Shown in pieces: positions 43,916 through 54,794 of a stretch of DNA of 64,000 nt. Origin of the DNA: Xanthostigma xanthostigma (lineage: Eukaryota > Arthropoda > Insecta > Raphidioptera > Raphidiidae); NCBI GenBank assembly GCA_963575645.1, contig OY754472.1, forward strand, positions 30,195,401-30,259,400, in the 5' to 3' direction. The notes beneath the pieces are model-generated. The model was not told the origin of the DNA, searched no databases, and saw nothing but the letters and a program-made list of their open reading frames with translations. Within the stretch, counting starts at the first letter, position 1. Every line of letters begins with the position of its first letter. The translations under genes and the position numbers were made by a program.

Positions 43916-44592
43916 ATATAAGAAAATTGCGCTTGTCTGCTTGTGTGCGTGCTGTATATTATTATGTTTATAGAATTTTCTTTCGTTTACAATCACTTCC
44001 GCAAAAAGGCAAATATTTGAATGATTTTATTTTTTTAATACTTCTATTAGTAAGGACCCTAGACCTATTAATTTTGATGCCATTCAGATAAGTGGTTTTG
44101 GAAATATATACACTTTTGGGCATATTTTAAACCTACCACATTATTTTTCAGAAATGATTTTTGAACAAGGAAGTTATGTTATGTTATAGCTCATACCTAT
44201 ATTTATGTAAAACCAATAAGATTGAATAAATTGAAATCAATAATTAATATTCTGCTTTGATATTTCTTAATTAATTTTCAATTAACTGCCTCATATCGTT
44301 TTATTAATTAAACGTGTTTTCTTAATAGTTTCAACTTCTTCGTTGAACAATGTACCTACATCTTTTTTAATTATTTTAATTTAAGCACTTATTTAATTGC
44401 TTGGCTCTTCACTGAATCGTTAACTTTGGGTGTTTTCAATATTTTCTTGTTTTAAAATTTTTATTTATCCTATATTTTTGTCAGTTATTTATATTGTTGT
44501 AAAGAAATAGTGCTAAACGCTCTCTTTTAACAACACTTTCATGTCGCCAAAAAAAATGTTTACAAACTTTTTTTAAACAGTTTTATTTATTA
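43916..44592. other. No feature seen
   Basis: AT-rich DNA without a supported gene. Confidence 0.4.
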
Positions 44593-44827
44593 CTAGCGGC
44601 CCGGTCTGGCTTCGCCCGAATTTCTAAATTACCACCGTTTGTTTGTCGACTTACGTTGCAAAATTGGTCTCCATAAAAGTGCTTTTAATTTAAAGCGATA
44701 ATATATAGCCATGTTCATTCTGAAGGTCCATTTTAAATATTGGTGAAAACATTTTTGAAATCGGATGAGTAGTTTCGGAGATTCTCTCCTACATCCAAAA
44801 TGCACCTCTTTATAGTATTATTATAGA
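44593..44827 (-). mobile_element. Helitron-like element (family 1), minus orientation
   Basis: On the plus strand it starts CTAGCGGCCCGGTCTGGCTT (the reverse complement of a GGCCGCTAG 3' end with a GGGCGAAGCC hairpin arm) preceded by A, and ends TTATTATAGA, reverse complement of a TCTATAA 5' end. Interior: GGTCTCCATAAAAGTGCTTT, AAGGTCCATTTTAAATATTG. 235 bp, non-coding. Confidence 0.8.
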
Positions 44828-45529
44828 CTAACTGCACTTCTTGGTTAAGTTAATTTTGACCCATTTCCACAATTCCCATCACTTCTACCATAAACGTTCC
44901 ATTTCTCTCGCAATGTAAAAAACAATGTTTTCATGTCTCAAAAAAAACTTGTTTAAAAAAAAAACAATCTAAATTGCTTATATTAAAATATTTGAAGTCA
45001 CCCTCTGTTTTAAGCATAATGGAAATTAGCATAAGTATGTATAATGTTAAATACACTTTTGAACTAAAGAATTTTTAATATTTCCTTCCATCGAGCCTAC
45101 GTCTAAAAACCTTGCAGCTATATTTAATCTGATTTCCATAATTATTATCAAAAATATAGATTCGTGTTTTTTTCCAACCGAGATTGTCGGAATATATAAT
45201 ACATTATTCGGAAACACATTTTTCATATCAACGTGTATGACAGACAGAAAGTATCAATCATTTGTTTTGGCATGGCATACATGCTGTGTTTTAAAGCTGG
45301 ATTTACATTGATAGGAAGTAGCAGATGCACAGTTAATCCAGCATTTCCCTCTTCTCGTGCGCCGGCTACGCTGTTTTATTGTAAAACAATAAATCACAAA
45401 TAATTTATTATTTTATTGATGCTTTCTCCGATACTTTAGTGCATATATTAAATTGGTTTTTGGACGCCCAAACTATCGCTGGTTTAACGAAAATAAAATC
45501 CGCCTAAAATATAAATGTGAAAAAAGGAC
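44828..45529. other. No feature seen
   Basis: AT-rich DNA. Confidence 0.4.
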
Positions 45530-45738
45530 CAAGTTCGATCATAGAGTTTGCCGGTTTTACCGAAAAAGAGAAATATGATCTAAGAAGGTGCCAAGTTTTC
45601 ACTTAACAAGTTTACATACACGAGACATTTATATTATAAAACTTATACATACTTGCCAAGTAAAAACTTGGCTCCTTCTTAAATCTCGCTTCTTTATTTC
45701 GTCAAAACCGTCAAACTTGTTTTTTTGTATCGAACTTG
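45530..45738. mobile_element. Imperfect inverted-repeat element, about 90-bp arms
   Basis: CCAAGTTCGATCATAGAGTT, GCCGGTTTTACCG and AGAAGGTGCCAAGTTTTCAC on the left are mirrored by TACTTGCCAAG.., AAAACTTGGCTCCTTCTTA, GTCAAAACCGTCAAACTTG and GTATCGAACTTG. Arms have diverged. No target duplication is clear. The open frame through the right half is not a gene. Confidence 0.7.
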
Positions 45739-46732
45739 ACGCTTTAAGCGTATTTTTTGTTGAGTTATATTCGTACTTAAATATTTTGTAGGCAGATTAT
45801 GTTATGGCTGTACCATACTTCATTTTATCATAGTTATATTATAACGCACTTCATTTTATTGTTAATGTTATATCACACACAGCATCGACGAGCGCGAGTA
45901 ATCTTCTGACGACCGGTTGATGCACTCGGGCCGATGCTTTCAGCACCGGCTAGGCGCTTGTGAATGCTGAAAACCGCGATTTATGAACTTGTATCTTGGA
46001 AACTATTCCATCTAGACGTTTTAAGCTTCTGTATGGTAGCCTTAACCTTCCTGAAAAAAAAAACAGTAACGTAACTAACCTAGGAGGTGAAAGGGCGTCG
46101 AAAAGGGCTCGAAATGGTTCGTGTTAATATTAGTGCAGAGTGCTTTGAGAGAACTTGGCCGTGCGTTCTGATATCATTATTATAAATCTTCGAAATTATT
46201 TCGGAAATTGCACTTGGGAAAAAGCATTATAAATGACAGTGCAGCTGCTTTACATATTATGATATGTGCTCCGAAATTACACATCTGGTGTAATCCAAAA
46301 GCAGTAAATAGTCACTAGTTAAAAAAAATAACTAAAATGACCCGAAGCAAAAGTAGATTTATTTAATTGCAGGAACTGTTTGTGTGTTGTTATTTGTTCA
46401 GTAGGAAATTAAAAAATGATCAGAAGTTACTGCATACATTTTTCTCATATAATTATCTTGATGAATCGTACATTTTTTCCCAGTTCGATGTTATGAACCC
46501 GTGTGTTTTTTTTTACAACAAACATATCGTGACTTTAGCTCAAACCTAAAGCGTTGCTCACATGACCTGATATAAATGATAATAGGGGAACATGAATGTA
46601 ATGTACACTGCTGTTCAAATTTTTGAAATAAAATACAAACGGAATCGACTCGGTTTGCGTGGAAGTGTGTGGATTTTCGTTTATTCTTTTCTTCTAAAAG
46701 TAGGTAGCGATTGTATACAGGTTGTTTATTAA
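45739..46732. other. No feature seen
   Basis: No supported frame or repeat. A GC-richer patch at about 45890-45960 lacks any recognisable feature. Confidence 0.4.
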
Positions 46733-47076
46733 GTGCCGATACTTAAGGGTGTGAATCGTTGGGTGATTTTAAGAAGAAAAGTTAAATAATTTTGGTTTTA
46801 AAAAAATCAGTGGTGTACCGTTTTTTTTTTCAAAAATATTCAGTTCAAACCCCGTAAGGACGTCACTGATAAAAATTTAAGAAAATCTTTTATCTCAAAA
46901 AGTGTTTCTTAATGATTAAAAATTTCAGGACAATTTCTAAAAGTTATAAGAAAGTTAATGATAAAAAAGTTGTTTTTTCTTAAAACTTTAACACCCTGTA
47001 GCTAAAAAATTAAGAGGTTTAGGACAAATTTTCTTCTTAAAATCACCCAAGGATTCACACCCTTAAGTATCGGCAC
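46733..47076. mobile_element. Inverted-repeat element, about 50-bp arms
   Basis: GTGCCGATACTTAAGGGTGT, GAATCGTTGGGTGATTTTAA and GAAGAAAA on the left mirror TTTTCTTCTTAAAATCACCC, AAGGATTCACACCCTTAAGT and ATCGGCAC on the right. Flanks TTATTAA and TCAATTAA are similar but give no clean duplication. Non-coding, 344 bp. Confidence 0.85.
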
Positions 47077-47499
47077 TCAATTAAATCATAGTGCTTAGAA
47101 CATAAGTTGTAAGACTTGCTTGACTAAATAATAAAACATAGACTTCTTGTAAATCTGTGGACAAAATCGACGGTTTATATATTTCGAGCGAAATAATGAG
47201 CTTAGTTTAAGAAAAATCTAAAAAAATATGGAAATTAAATGGGTAAAAAATCGTTTGTTTTAATAAAAAAAGATGTTTGTGTCAGTTCCGTCGCACGACT
47301 GGAGTGTACTCGTTAGATGCGTTGTTTTTGTGCATTCCATCTCATTCTTTCGCACGTTAAATCCTATAGATATATGTTTGTCTCTTTTGAAGCGGACGAT
47401 CGTCGCGCCACACTTGAAGCGGTGGAGCGTAACGCCTCACCAATTGATTTTACTACTCATAAAATTTCCGTACCGGACCTTATAACTCAATATCGTTTC
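47077..47499. other. No supported gene
   Basis: Two overlapping plus frames (47273-47541) run in different phases across this stretch and into the hAT-like leader; they show no domain. Confidence 0.35.
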
Positions 47500-48060
47500 T
47501 TACGGAATAAACTCCAAAAAAATGTGCACGTACGCGCGTAAGAAGTTATACTTCTTTGGCATGATTAAAAGCTAAGTTTTTTTGCATGCAAATAATTCAC
47601 TGAAATAAAATGTTAAAAGAACTGGAGTAAGATTAACATAAACACAGCTGTTAGACCAACCTTTTTTGTGCCATGCCCCACCTTAGCTTTTCAAAAATTC
47701 ATATGCGCCCCCTATGTACCTAACATACATAATTTTTAATATTAAAAAATTTGGCACCGAAATCTAGCATTGCATTTAAATGGTCCGGAGCGAAAGGGTT
47801 AAACTCGTGTCGAGTCCATTTTCGAATTGCCCCCCTTAACAATCAAATTGTCCCCCTGTGGGGCGTGGGCCCCACGTTGGGAAACGCCGTGTTAGACGGT
47901 GCGTGCATGCGAACATGATTGGTACCTCTATTCTGTTAGTCGTCTTTTTCTGCGAACAACTTCATCCTGTTAATTTTGATGTTACGGTGTGCGCGCGCAT
48001 TTAAAAAATTTACACTCCTCATTTTCTTTCATAACGCGCCAAAAGAACTATTTACTGGTG
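47500..48060 (-). mobile_element. hAT-like 5' leader with start codon, minus strand, interrupted
   Basis: On the minus strand, from about 48060 down, it shares with 17276-17750 the ACGCGCCAAAAGAACTA-type stretch, GTAACATCAAAATTAACA, GAAGTTGTTCGCAGAAA and CATGCCAAAGAAGTATAACT. The ATG at 47562 again opens MPKKYNF, continued here by LRAYVHIFLE before a stop. A second hAT element is inserted at 47657-47889. The remainder of a transposase is absent. Confidence 0.6.
47657..47889. mobile_element. Nested hAT-type insertion, perfect 8-bp duplication
   Basis: TGTTAGAC flanks both sides (47649-47656, 47890-47897). The ends, CAACCTTTTTTGTGCCATGC and the reverse-complemented CGGCGTTTCCCAACGTGGGG, are poorly matched, but inner GCCCCACC / GGGGCGTGGGCCC and CCCCCTGTGGGGC words resemble hAT subterminal sequence. 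233 bp, non-coding. The octamer duplication is the main evidence. Confidence 0.78.
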
Positions 48061-48392
48061 TAAAAATCATTCGATTTTTTTGAAATACTCAGTTGTGTGT
48101 AACTTCTGACAGATAGTGTACACTTTGTGTCAGTGTGGGTGCATATTAATACGGTGTATACTTGTTTGTATACGTTCAGTATTTAATTATTATGGCCGCG
48201 GCGTGGCTGACTATAATCAAACTAGTAACCTTGAACTTCCTTTGCGTACACAAATACTGGCTGTGACAAAAATGCTTTCAACTAATTAAATCGTTAATAA
48301 TTCAAGCTTTCAAACACTCTGAGCGTCAATTTCGAATGCAATTTATAGCCGTCGACAGAAATGAATGGACGTATTTGAAGGCTTTATTCATA
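48061..48392. other. No feature seen
   Basis: No supported gene or repeat. Confidence 0.35.
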
Positions 48393-48400
48393 AACTAGAC

Positions 48401-48665
48401 CAGGAGTGGCGAACCTATAGCACGCGTGCCACAGGTCGCATGCGACAGATCATTATGGACACGGCATTGATTGAGCTGCAAAACCGAAATAATTAAAAAT
48501 ATGCTAGATATGTCAAAAAATAATTTCAAATACGAAAAAGTTTCATGGTGCTCTATGTATTATCGAAATTTTTCTTATCATCTATGTTTGATTCATTTTT
48601 TTGACAACTTTATTTCTTTGGCTACGTCAAGGCTGCATTAAAAATTGAAAAAAATAGCATCCCTG
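48401..48665. mobile_element. hAT non-autonomous element, perfect 8-bp duplication
   Basis: CAGGAGTGGCGAACCTATAG with GCACGCGTGCCAC downstream, and a right end reading CAGGGATGCTATTTTT on the opposite strand, are flanked by AACTAGAC at 48393-48400 and 48666-48673. CAGGnGTGGC(G/C)AACC is a common hAT terminus. 265 bp, non-coding. Confidence 0.92.
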
Positions 48666-48757
48666 AACTAGACGTTAATATGTATCAGCTTTTTGGAAAA
48701 ATCAAATTAGTTAAATATTTAAGAGAATAATATGTACAATGGTAACTGTTATCAAAA

Positions 48758-49323
48758 CTAGCGGCCCGGTCCGGCTATGACCGAATTTGTAGTTTGGCAC
48801 AGTTTTTTCATCGACTTATACGGTGCAAAATTGGTCTCCACGAAAAGCGCTTTTATTTTAACGCGATAATATATAGCCCAGGGGCGGGCAAATCTTTCAA
48901 TCGGCGGGCCACATAGCTGATGAAAACACCGCGGGCCGTATGACGGATGAAAAATTCACCGCGGGCCAAAAATTTGCAGAAAAAAAGGTCCTTCCATTTC
49001 CGCATTTGGAGAGCAAAAAAAAAAGATGCTCACATTGTATATCCGCATGTGGAGAGCAAAACTAAACAAAAAAAGGTCCTCACATTCTATTTCCGCATTT
49101 TACTGTTTTTCTAAAATACTTCGCGGGCCGGATAAAATTGCGCTGCGGGCCGGATCCGGCTCGCGGGCCGCCATTTGCCCAGGCCTGATATAGCCTACGT
49201 CCATCCCGAAGGTCCATTCTAAATATTGGTGAAAACATTTTTGAAATCTGACGCGAGTAGTTCCGGAGATTATCTCCTATATCTAAACCTACAAACTTTA
49301 ACTCTTTACAATATTAGTATAGA
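48758..49323 (-). mobile_element. Helitron-like element (family 1) carrying a nested hAT
   Basis: Plus-strand start CTAGCGGCCCGGTCCGGCTA follows A; the far end ATATTAGTATAGA is the reverse complement of TCTATACTAATAT. The interior matches the 40.0 and 44.6 kb copies (GCAAAATTGGTCTCCACGAA, AACGCGATAATATATAGCC, CGAAGGTCCATTCTAAATAT). Without the insert at 48879-49187 it would be near 250 bp like its relatives. Confidence 0.87.
48879..49187. mobile_element. hAT non-autonomous element inside the Helitron
   Basis: Ends CAGGGGCGGGCAAATC and, on the opposite strand, CAGGCCTGGGCAAATGG are imperfect inverted repeats; ATATAGCC is duplicated at 48871-48878 and 49188-49195. The interior repeats GCGGGCC words many times (CGGCGGGCCACATAG, CGCGGGCCGGATAAAATTG). 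309 bp, non-coding. The Helitron sequence resumes exactly after the duplication. Confidence 0.95.
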
Positions 49324-49915
49324 ATAGGTATAGATAATATGTGTGGTGTTGTATTTTGTTGCAGTGAAAAAATTTATTTAAAAGAGCGTCACCACATTCG
49401 TACATTTCTTTAATTGTCTGATTTTGTGGCAGACAGTATATATATATATATATTTTTTGGAATAATAATATTTTCAATAGTAAGCAGTAATTACGCACTA
49501 ATTAAGTACAAAAATGTTAAACTGAACATGTTAATTTTGATTTTGATGTTTATTTTCTCCACCCATCGTGACGATCAAGTATTCGTTGATTTGGTAAATA
49601 CGTTAATATTGAAAATCTATGTCCGTAGGTATTTTTATACAATTATGAATGTATGGAAATATTCAACGTACAAAACAATGAAACTAATTAGCTAACTTAC
49701 ACATGAAAAAATACGAATATAGTTTATTTCGCTTGCCACATGCGAATACATTAGTGATAAACAAAAACTAATTAGAAATTTTGTAAAAGCTTTGTATAGT
49801 CATATTATTCGCAAGATCCCGGCCAAAAATTAATAATAAACCCAACGCTGTCCCAACACTTGGTAACCAACTGTTGGCTTGTAGTTGAAAAGATAACTCT
49901 AAATTGAGGTCGCTA
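49324..49915. other. (TA)n microsatellite, otherwise nothing
   Basis: A TATATA run lies at about 49437-49454. Short frames on both strands over it are not genes. Confidence 0.4.
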
Positions 49916-49975
49916 CACACGAGGCTGGTTTTGCCGCTGGAATAAGTGCTGGCCGGCGTGCTGGATTTTGCTTTT
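49916..49975 (+). mobile_element. TTAA MITE, isolated left end
   Basis: GAGGTCGCTACACACGAGGC and TGGTTTTGCCGCTGGAATAA match the 36.1 and 29.5 kb ends. The rest is absent. Confidence 0.6.
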
Positions 49976-50792
49976 ATTTATTTCACAAACCCATCTCCTT
50001 TTATCAAAGCGAATAAATCATCCCAACAAATTTATTATTAAAAAAATCTGCATAATATAGACTAATTTTTATGTTTCCTTATAACGTAAGAACAATCGAA
50101 ACGATTAATTGTCGAGTAGCAAAATGAAGTTGATTTGTTTTCGGCTTTTGAATATGTTTCAATTTCCCATTTCCGGGTAAAATATCAAGCTTATGCAACG
50201 TGTAGCAAAATAATGTCGACTCGTTGACTGCAGTCACATAGAAAATGATTAATTTTCTCTTTGGAGGGAGAGAATTAAAAGAGTAATTTAGCGTTAAACG
50301 AGAAAAAGTAACCAAGCAAGGAGAGATGACTATTAATACAATACATATTTTAAAGGAAAAATCCCATCATTTTTTATTATTGTATGAGCTAATCGAGCGT
50401 CTTCATTAGTTGATGTCATTTTTCTTCGTACAAGGTGTTAGATTAATTTTGTTTCAAGATGCCTGTAGGCACACATCATTTAGAAGAACCTGTCATTAAA
50501 AAAATATGTGGTAACATTTTAGAAACACAAAAGATTACGTATTCAAAAAATATATACATTATACAGAAGAATACCACGAATCCAATCTTCAGTAGTTCGG
50601 CACTGCAAATAGTGTTATTCAACTTCTTTCGGACAAATTTTAATATTTTGTTATTGTTTATTGAAGGAGTTTGAATGAGGTGTTGGTACAAATTAAAAAA
50701 TTTGTCTTAATTTATAGTAATTGCTTAGTTGCCTTTGGTTATAATTTATAAACATTAAACTATGCAATAGTCTTCAAACTGTCAGTGTTAAA
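49976..50792. other. No feature seen
   Basis: Short frames at 50079-50315 and 50459-50691 lie opposite each other or lack any feature. Confidence 0.4.
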
Positions 50793-51144
50793 GACCGCGC
50801 ACACCTATCAAGCATGAACCTGCACGACCAGCACAGCACGCAGCAAAAAAGCCTGTTCGTGAAGGTGTTATTTAACGGAGTAGTGCGCACTAGACCAGCA
50901 GCCAGCAACTGTCGTCAGTTGATCGCCTTCAATTTCTGTCTAGCTGTGCTGGACCGATCTAGTGTGCTAGTGGTGTGTCGTTTTCATTAATTGATTTGCA
51001 TTGATAAAACTGCTTGAAAAACATTACGAAACGCGCGCGAAAAATAGCTTGTTTGTGCAGATTTATGCTGATCTAGTGTGTGATATCGTGCAGGTTGCAG
51101 GTTTGTACTGCGCTGGTTTATGTTTGACAATAGTGTGCGCGGTC
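50793..51144. mobile_element. Miniature inverted-repeat element, GACCGCGCACAC ends
   Basis: GACCGCGCACACCTATCAAG and, on the right, GACAATAGTGTGCGCGGTC form terminal repeats with CATGAACC / GGTTTATG continuing inward. TTAA occurs on the left (50789-50792) but not intact on the right. The diverged copy at 600-927 supports a mobile family. 352 bp, non-coding. Confidence 0.8.
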
Positions 51145-51544
51145 ATTTTATTCGTGTAATTTTGGTCATCTCAGTTTTCCTGAAGCGAACTCCTACAGTT
51201 CTAACGTGATCGGTGACGGTAAATTCGTTTCATACTGACAGACAAAGATAATTGTATCTTTTATAAGGCGGGTAATATTTTAATTATTCTATTTCTACCT
51301 AAGTTTCTGTTTACTAAATAAAGTTGGTACTATTCAGCATTAATGATGTTTAATCATGTTTCTCGCACGGAACGGGTTTTATGTTATATTGTGATGCCAC
51401 AATAATGCATGCAAGAACCAACTGATTTAATATCTTGTGTAATAAAGGTCCATTACATACATTGTGTGGAATTATGGAATCCTTTTTTTTTGTGCTGTGC
51501 TCTTTTTAACAAGAGATCGCGTTTACAGAAAGAATTTGTCTGCC
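51145..51544. other. No feature seen
   Basis: No supported gene. Confidence 0.35.
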
Positions 51545-51855
51545 AGGGGTTTCCAATTACACTATTTTTAAAACTGTATACAATGTAAGAAGATTTTTTT
51601 ATTTATTTTTCATTTATAAAAGATAACTGCTACCCGCGACTCCGCACGCGATTGAGATGAAACGCGACAGCTACAACATTAATGGAGCCTTCGGCTCCAT
51701 CGTATTACAATGAAATCACTTCATTGAAGTCTCGTCTCTAGAGGAGTCCCGCTCGGCAGCGACAACGGACAGAAAAACAAGACAACAATTTTAAGAAACG
51801 ATACTTTTTGACACCAACTTTAACAGAAAAAATCACCTTTAGATTGGAAACCCCT
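51545..51855. mobile_element. Candidate 13-bp TIR element
   Basis: AGGGGTTTCCAAT at 51545-51557 is exactly inverted as ATTGGAAACCCCT at 51843-51855. No target duplication is found, and a Helitron family-3 piece lies inside, so the inverted words may be ends of an element that was interrupted or may be chance. Confidence 0.45.
51624..51763 (-). mobile_element. Helitron-like family 3 fragment
   Basis: On the plus strand: TAACTGCTACCCGCGACTCC, then TTAATGGAGCCTTCGGCTCC and CGCTCGGCAGCGAC. Reverse complemented, these give the same order as 54340-54419 and 62210-62300 (GCTGCCGAG..., GGAGCCGAAGGCTC, GCGTGCGGA..CGCGGGTAGCAGT). The CTACCCGCGACTCCG word is a very common 3' end of insect Helitron/MITE-like repeats. 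Confidence 0.6.
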
Positions 51856-52133
51856 ACTTAAACCCCACTCAAGGAACAATGTTCTTTGTACCATGAGAAA
51901 TTTAATTAGTGTAGAACAGCGTTGTGAAAAAAAATACGGTTGTATGAAGTGGGTACCTCTGTATTTAATTATTATAATGGGCAATATGAAAGGATTTTTC
52001 TAAATTAAAATAATCTAAAAAATGTGCATCACAAAAAAGCAGTGCTTTTTACCGTCGTGTGGTACATAATATCTATGACCAATAAACAAAATCGTTTAAG
52101 TTGAATTTTTCATTTTCTGTACTTTTAGATTGA
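51856..52133. other. No feature seen
   Basis: AT-rich DNA. Confidence 0.35.
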
Positions 52134-52424
52134 TTTTTTATTTGTTTTGGTAAAAATTTCATTTTGATTGCATTTTATAAACGCTCTGCATGTGAGTGTG
52201 AATCACCTCATTCAAAATGTAATCAAACAGCCAATCACATATCTCGAAGTACTTTACTACACGAACATCGAGAACGAGTAGTCGAACAAAATTCATTCGA
52301 AAACGTACAAGTTAAATTTAACTACATTTGCAAAATCGGAGGGGTTCACTTGACAGTACCCATAGATCCGAATTTAGAATTAATTTCGGTCGACTTAACG
52401 TTTAATAAAGAACTGAATATTTAA
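52134..52424 (+). CDS. Unrecognised coding-like open frame
   Basis: A plus-strand frame is open from 52134 (just after a TGA at 52131) to TAA at 52422-52424. It has no ATG near its beginning. From 52164 it would give 86 residues, with a cysteine/histidine-bearing start (ACECESPHSKCNQTA), then RERVVEQNSFENV, YICKIGGVHLTVPIDP and LELISVDLTFNKEL. Less AT-driven than neighbouring frames, so it could be a remnant of a transposon or host exon. No splice signal was found that fits, and no domain is recognised. Confidence 0.3.
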   Translation, partial: FFICFGKNFILIAFYKRSACECESPHSKCNQTANHISRSTLLHEHRERVVEQNSFENVQVKFNYICKIGGVHLTVPIDPNLELISVDLTFNKELNI

Positions 52425-53162
52425 ATAAGCCAGATGATGCATCATTCGTCATAAATCGTGCTTCATAAAAAATCTGACTTTAGCTGTTTTGTCGTAATAC
52501 CACATATATAGTGGTTAACTCCTCTCTCAGAAATATAATAATTATTCTCATAAATTTTCGTCTAATTAATTGGCAAAGTAATTATAAACACAAATTAATG
52601 ATAATTGCGCTTCGTCTTTGGAATTTCAAGTACTTAAGTTGAAGCGAGTGTGTTACAATAATTTTGTTATTCACATAAGATCTTTAACTAACCTACAAAC
52701 ACGTCGCGTCGCAAGTTGGCACCCGGGGCAAATGCAGCTCTCAAGTCTTAATCAGAATAATTGTACATTTTTACCGATAAATAATATAAGTCGTGATGTT
52801 AAAAAAAAGGTGCATTTAAACTAATTTTTAATAGTAACACAAAATATTAATATCGATACGAAACATAAAATAAGAGACAAGATTATTTGGGGATTTTAAG
52901 ACAGTATACTTAATAATAGTTGGCAAAACCAAAAGTGCACATCCCGCAAGTTTTCCACTGTATGATAAAAAAATAACAATTAAAAAATATTTTTAATAAA
53001 TTTAAAAAGATTTAAAAATTTAAAGAAATAAATAATTAAAAATTGAAAAAATATTTTTTTTTAAGTTTGCAAAAATAAAAAAAATTAAGAACTATACATA
53101 ATATAATATATAATTAATATCAAGTGGAATAAAATAAAACAAAATAAAAAGAAAAAAGTCAA
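52425..53162. other. No gene; extremely A/T-rich tract
   Basis: 52970-53160 is almost wholly A and T with AAATAAT/AAAATAAA words. The short frame at 52618-52824 has no recognisable feature. Confidence 0.45.
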
Positions 53163-53236
53163 TGATACCGTAAGGAATCGAACCCAGGACCTTGCCCTTG
53201 GGAATCCAACGGCATAACCATTACGCCACGGCTGCC
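53163..53236 (-). tRNA. tRNA-like sequence, probable pseudogene or SINE head
   Basis: On the minus strand GTGGCGTAATGGTTATGCC resembles an A box and D arm, and GGTCCTGGGTTCGATTCC is a B box and T-loop. T(6) follows a few bases after the end, like an RNA polymerase III terminator. The D arm pairs (GGCG/TGCC), but the 5' GCAGCCG does not pair with the 3' end as an acceptor stem, and no clean 5-bp anticodon stem with a 7-base loop forms. A decayed tRNA or tRNA-derived SINE start is more likely than a working tRNA. Isotype not assigned. Confidence 0.5.
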
Positions 53237-53462
53237 TAATACGTCTAGTGGTGTTATCACGGTATACAAGTGTAGCACTTGTTTTATGGATTACACTATA
53301 TTTTCACAGCGATTATTATATTGTTTTTAAACTATATTAGCTGTCAAAAATAATAAAAAATAAAACTGTTTATAAAAATTAAACTACTGAACACATTTTA
53401 GTGAATTTAAATAGGGTTCTGGTCTGATAGTAAACAAAGTGAATAAAATATAACCCAAGGCA

Positions 53463-53744
53463 ATCCGACCAAAATTGCGATCTGTAGAGTCGTGACGTAC
53501 GTACGTACATACGTACGTACGTACATACGTACAGACCAACCGACAACTGCTGTTTGTGATTTTCAATTACAATTTTAATAGTATTTATGAACTCAAATTG
53601 ATTTAAAAATGGTTCTATTTTATAGATTAGAATCTCCTCTTTTCAAAAAGCTTCAATTTGAATGGATTTCGTGTGAAATTAACTTAAATATAACTTCTTA
53701 TATGAACGAAAGTCAGCTCTGACGCACAAAGCGATAATAAAGCA
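53463..53744. repeat. Dispersed repeat copy with (CGTA)n expansion
   Basis: Partner of 4550-4801 (see there for shared words). Here the CGTACGTAC tract is expanded to about 45 bases of ACGTACGT/ACATACGT units at 53493-53535. The palindromic tetramer makes the tract self-complementary. A minus-strand frame over it encodes a chance Thr/Tyr/Val/Cys repeat. Confidence 0.78.
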
Positions 53745-54339
53745 CATACCGCTAGTTTAGCGGTATGTGCAATAAAAAGTTTGTTGACCTGTTTTATTAC
53801 ATAATTTACATAATATTACATAATTAAATAAATGCCGGTACTACTTACCACCCAGGACATTTTTGGTTGTTCTAAGGAGTTTACCAACAGACTCACGAAT
53901 TCAAAACACCGACACGAACCATTGCAGAACCATTGTCGAACCGTTGCTCGTCGGTGTTGGTATTCTGAATTTGTTGCTAAATCGGTCTAAACAACCTACT
54001 TTTAATGTTATATACATTATATTTCCAGAAGGTTTACAGTTTGTACGCCCATTTTTGTTATATGGGAAAAACTCGCAAAAAACATGTTTCTTAGCATTCT
54101 TTTTCTACTTATTATAGCTTTAACACTGTCTGACTGACAGACAACGCACAGCCTAAATCGGTGGACCTAGAAGCATGCAATTTTAGTTCCTTATATCGTA
54201 GGTGAGCACTAACAAAGGATATTTGAAAATTCATCCACTAAGGAGGTTAAATATTTTATATAGTATGTTTAAAAAAATGACAAATGTTGGTTAATATTAG
54301 ATGACACTAGATATAAGTACGATAAATAGTCATCAAATA
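53745..54339. other. Nothing but a weak palindrome
   Basis: GAATTCAAAACACCGACACG (53898) is loosely mirrored by GTCGGTGTTGGTATTCTGAA (53950). The open frame at 53863-54117 passes through it and has no recognisable domain. GCGGTATGTGC near 53756 is inverted with CACATACCGC just before it. Confidence 0.4.
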
Positions 54340-54419
54340 ATACAGTGATACGGTGGGGTCGAAAGCTCTACTACATTGATTTGTCTCAATAGCGTGCGAA
54401 CCCGCGGGTCATGGCTAGT
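54340..54419 (+). mobile_element. Helitron-like family 3, 3' end
   Basis: GTGATACGGTGGGGTCGAAA, TGTCTCAATAGCGTGCGAAC and CCGCGGGTCATGGCTAG followed by T: a CTAG|T terminus with a CCGCGG core. The related 62.2 kb piece has GTGATACGGCGGAGCCAAAG. The 5' part is not recognisable. Confidence 0.65.
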
Positions 54420-54794
54420 ATGAAATAAAATTGTACACTTATTATTTGCACATGACACATCGACAAGCCCGTTTTTGAAATTAGTCTCCTTGAGTGTGTT
54501 TATGTGGATTTGGATGCATGTTTTGCAGTAATTATGCAAAGTATATGAATTGTTAACATTTTTCATTACACTTATAGCGCAATAATGTATCGCTGTTTAT
54601 TAATTAAGTTTGTCTTTGCAATCCACGCACACCGTTAAAATAAACACGAATTACACAAGTTATCATTTGACATTACGCAACTTGAGCATTGTAAATATTG
54701 TATGTAAATAATGGCGTGTTTATATTTTGCAAATTGCAATCTTTCACTGAAGTATTTTATATCCTGCAAAAGATCAAAAATTTAGATGAATTTA
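54420..54794. other. No feature seen
   Basis: AT-rich DNA. Confidence 0.35.

Noticed and set aside
53384..53566. Minus frame with repeated Thr-Tyr-Val-Cys residues
   Set aside because: It is the translation of a (CGTA)n microsatellite.
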